The notes beneath the pieces were generated by a model. That model ran no database searches. It was not told the origin of the DNA and saw only the letters and a list, made by a program, of their open reading frames with translations. A program made the position numbers and the translations under genes. A stretch of DNA of 64,000 bases from an uncultured Bacteroidota bacterium (lineage in GTDB: Bacteria > Bacteroidota > Bacteroidia > Chitinophagales > Chitinophagaceae): assembly GCA_903874055.1 (NCBI GenBank), contig CAIQQR010000079.1, forward strand, positions 1-64,000. The letters run 5' to 3'. Below, piece by piece: positions 62,842-64,000 of this stretch; the first letter of the stretch is position 1, and every line of letters starts with the position of its first letter.

Positions 62842-64000
62842 ATGAAAATAAGAATCCTGTTTTTTTTAAGCTTTTGTTGTACAGCAATTGCTTCCATTGC
62901 TCAAATGCCACAAAGTAATTTACCTCGTTTTGTACGTTGGGTAGACAATAACCAAGTGGTTGTAAGTACTAAATTGAATAATGAAAAAACTGCAAAGGAT
63001 TATGTATACAATATTGCAACAAAGCAATATAGTCCTGCGCCTGCTGCTGCTCAAAGTACGGATAAGCAAGTAGTAGTAAAAAATGCAAATTTATTTTTAA
63101 AAGAAAATGGGGTGGAATCGCAATTAACTTTTGATGCAGCTGAGGAAAAAAATCCAACTTTGTCTCCTGATGGAAAATATGTTGGCTATACTAAAAACAA
63201 TAATTTATATACTTTAAACCTGGCGGATAAAAAAGAAATTGCCATCACTAATGAGGATACAAAAGGTATTTTAAATGGGTATGCGAGTTGGGTTTATTTT
63301 GAAGAAATTTTTGGACGTCCAACTCAGTATCGTGCTTTTTGGTGGAGTCCTGATAGCAAGTACATTTCATTTATGCGTTTTGATGAACGAAAAGTGCCTA
63401 TGTTCCCAATATACAATAGCGATGGGCAACATGGATATATCGAAGAAACAAGGTATCCTAAAGTAGGAGACGCTAATCCAACTGTAAAAATTGGATGGGC
63501 AGCGCCAACTGGCGGTACGATTACTTGGGCAGATTTTAATGAGCAAGAGGATCAATATTTTGGTTGGCCTATTTGGAACCCAAATACGAATAGCATGTGG
63601 TTGTCATGGATGGATCGTGGTCAAAATAATTTAAAGATCTACGAATTGGATATGGTAAATGGTTCAAAAAAAGAAGTGTACAAAGAATATCAAAAAACAT
63701 GGATTGACCTAGAAGATCGCGTGAGTGGTAGAATTAATTTTTTAGCTAACAATAAAGGGTACATTGCTCAATCTGATGCTTCTGGTTGGAATCAATTGTA
63801 TTTATATGACATGACTGGCAAGTTGTTGAATCCTATTACTAATGGGAAATATACAGTAACAGGTATTAAATTAATTGATGAAAAAAATAGCACTATTTAT
63901 TTTACAGCAAGAGGCATTGAAAACACAGCGAGAATTGATTTTTATAGTGTTGGTTTTGATGGAAAAAATTTAAAGCGTTTAAGTGTTGGCGAATACAACT
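62842..64000 (+). CDS. S9 family peptidase, dipeptidyl peptidase IV-like (3' partial)
   Basis: The first 386 residues of a secreted serine peptidase. The signal peptide (about 1-21, ending SIAQ) is followed by beta-propeller blades (LSPDGKYVGYTKNNNLY near 115). The motif GYASWVYFEEIFGR near residue 145 carries the Glu pair that binds the substrate amino terminus in DPP-IV enzymes, followed by RAFWWSPDSKYISFMRFDE. The catalytic alpha/beta-hydrolase domain lies beyond the window. Confidence 0.88.
   Translation, partial: MKIRILFFLSFCCTAIASIAQMPQSNLPRFVRWVDNNQVVVSTKLNNEKTAKDYVYNIATKQYSPAPAAAQSTDKQVVVKNANLFLKENGVESQLTFDAAEEKNPTLSPDGKYVGYTKNNNLYTLNLADKKEIAITNEDTKGILNGYASWVYFEEIFGRPTQYRAFWWSPDSKYISFMRFDERKVPMFPIYNSDGQHGYIEETRYPKVGDANPTVKIGWAAPTGGTITWADFNEQEDQYFGWPIWNPNTNSMWLSWMDRGQNNLKIYELDMVNGSKKEVYKEYQKTWIDLEDRVSGRINFLANNKGYIAQSDASGWNQLYLYDMTGKLLNPITNGKYTVTGIKLIDEKNSTIYFTARGIENTARIDFYSVGFDGKNLKRLSVGEYN

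Overview
The window is AT-rich, gene-dense chromosomal DNA from a member of the Bacteroidota, probably family Chitinophagaceae (family level is inference). Evidence: a gldKLMN cluster of the type IX secretion/gliding machinery; Bacteroidota-restricted families (DUF4271, DUF4783, DUF3098); and repeated exact matches to the Bacteroidota -7 promoter box TAnnTTTG with almost no Shine-Dalgarno sequences. No rRNA, tRNA, CRISPR, insertion sequence or prophage was found. Almost everything is housekeeping, and no gene-free stretch exceeds about 220 bases. Both ends cut through genes: an APC permease at base 1 and a DPP-IV-like S9 peptidase at base 64000.

Layout. 1-4.2 kb: permease end, then a TolC/HlyD efflux pair without its translocase. 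4.2-10.3 kb: gpsA, hemW (reverse), DUF4271-hemD-DUF255. 10.4-15.1 kb: gldKLMN, ending in a terminator inside the 3' end of convergent uvrC. 15.1-27.7 kb, mostly reverse: uvrC, ABC exporter-engB-gpmI, two small forward genes (DUF4783, SUI1), dnaX, an acyltransferase-like gene, rsmE and dnaB. 27.8-35.9 kb, forward: pheT, coiled-coil protein, zapA, a candidate 6S RNA, rny, rplS, gatA and a lytic transglycosylase. 35.9-40 kb, reverse: acidic protein, purA, relA/spoT. 40-49.4 kb, forward: ABC exporter, atpBEFHA, then an ABC-2/LolA-like/TPR envelope locus. 49.4-58.7 kb: pdxA (reverse), rsmA, 2-hydroxyacid dehydrogenase, greA, HIT, ruvC (reverse), LPG-flippase-like membrane protein, DUF3108, MBL hydrolase, UMF1 MFS and uppP. 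58.7-64 kb: DUF3098 and ftsX (reverse), leuS and the S9 peptidase.

The most interesting signals are in expression control. (1) dnaX is split at a run of nine A: the zero frame stops at 379 residues (gamma-like), while the -1 frame continues without a stop into a proline-rich linker and tau domain, giving 600 residues. This resembles the slippage site of Thermus dnaX. (2) The zapA-rny gap folds into a 6S-like RNA with its own promoter and U-tract. (3) greA begins with a complete intrinsic terminator directly after its promoter. (4) An intercistronic terminator-like hairpin separates atpE from atpF. (5) Several genes have a start codon only 2-7 bases after the -7 box, implying leaderless mRNAs. 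(6) Palindromic promoter arrangements occur at uvrC/DUF2721 and upstream of the UMF1 transporter. All functional calls were made by reading the translations; no database search was run.
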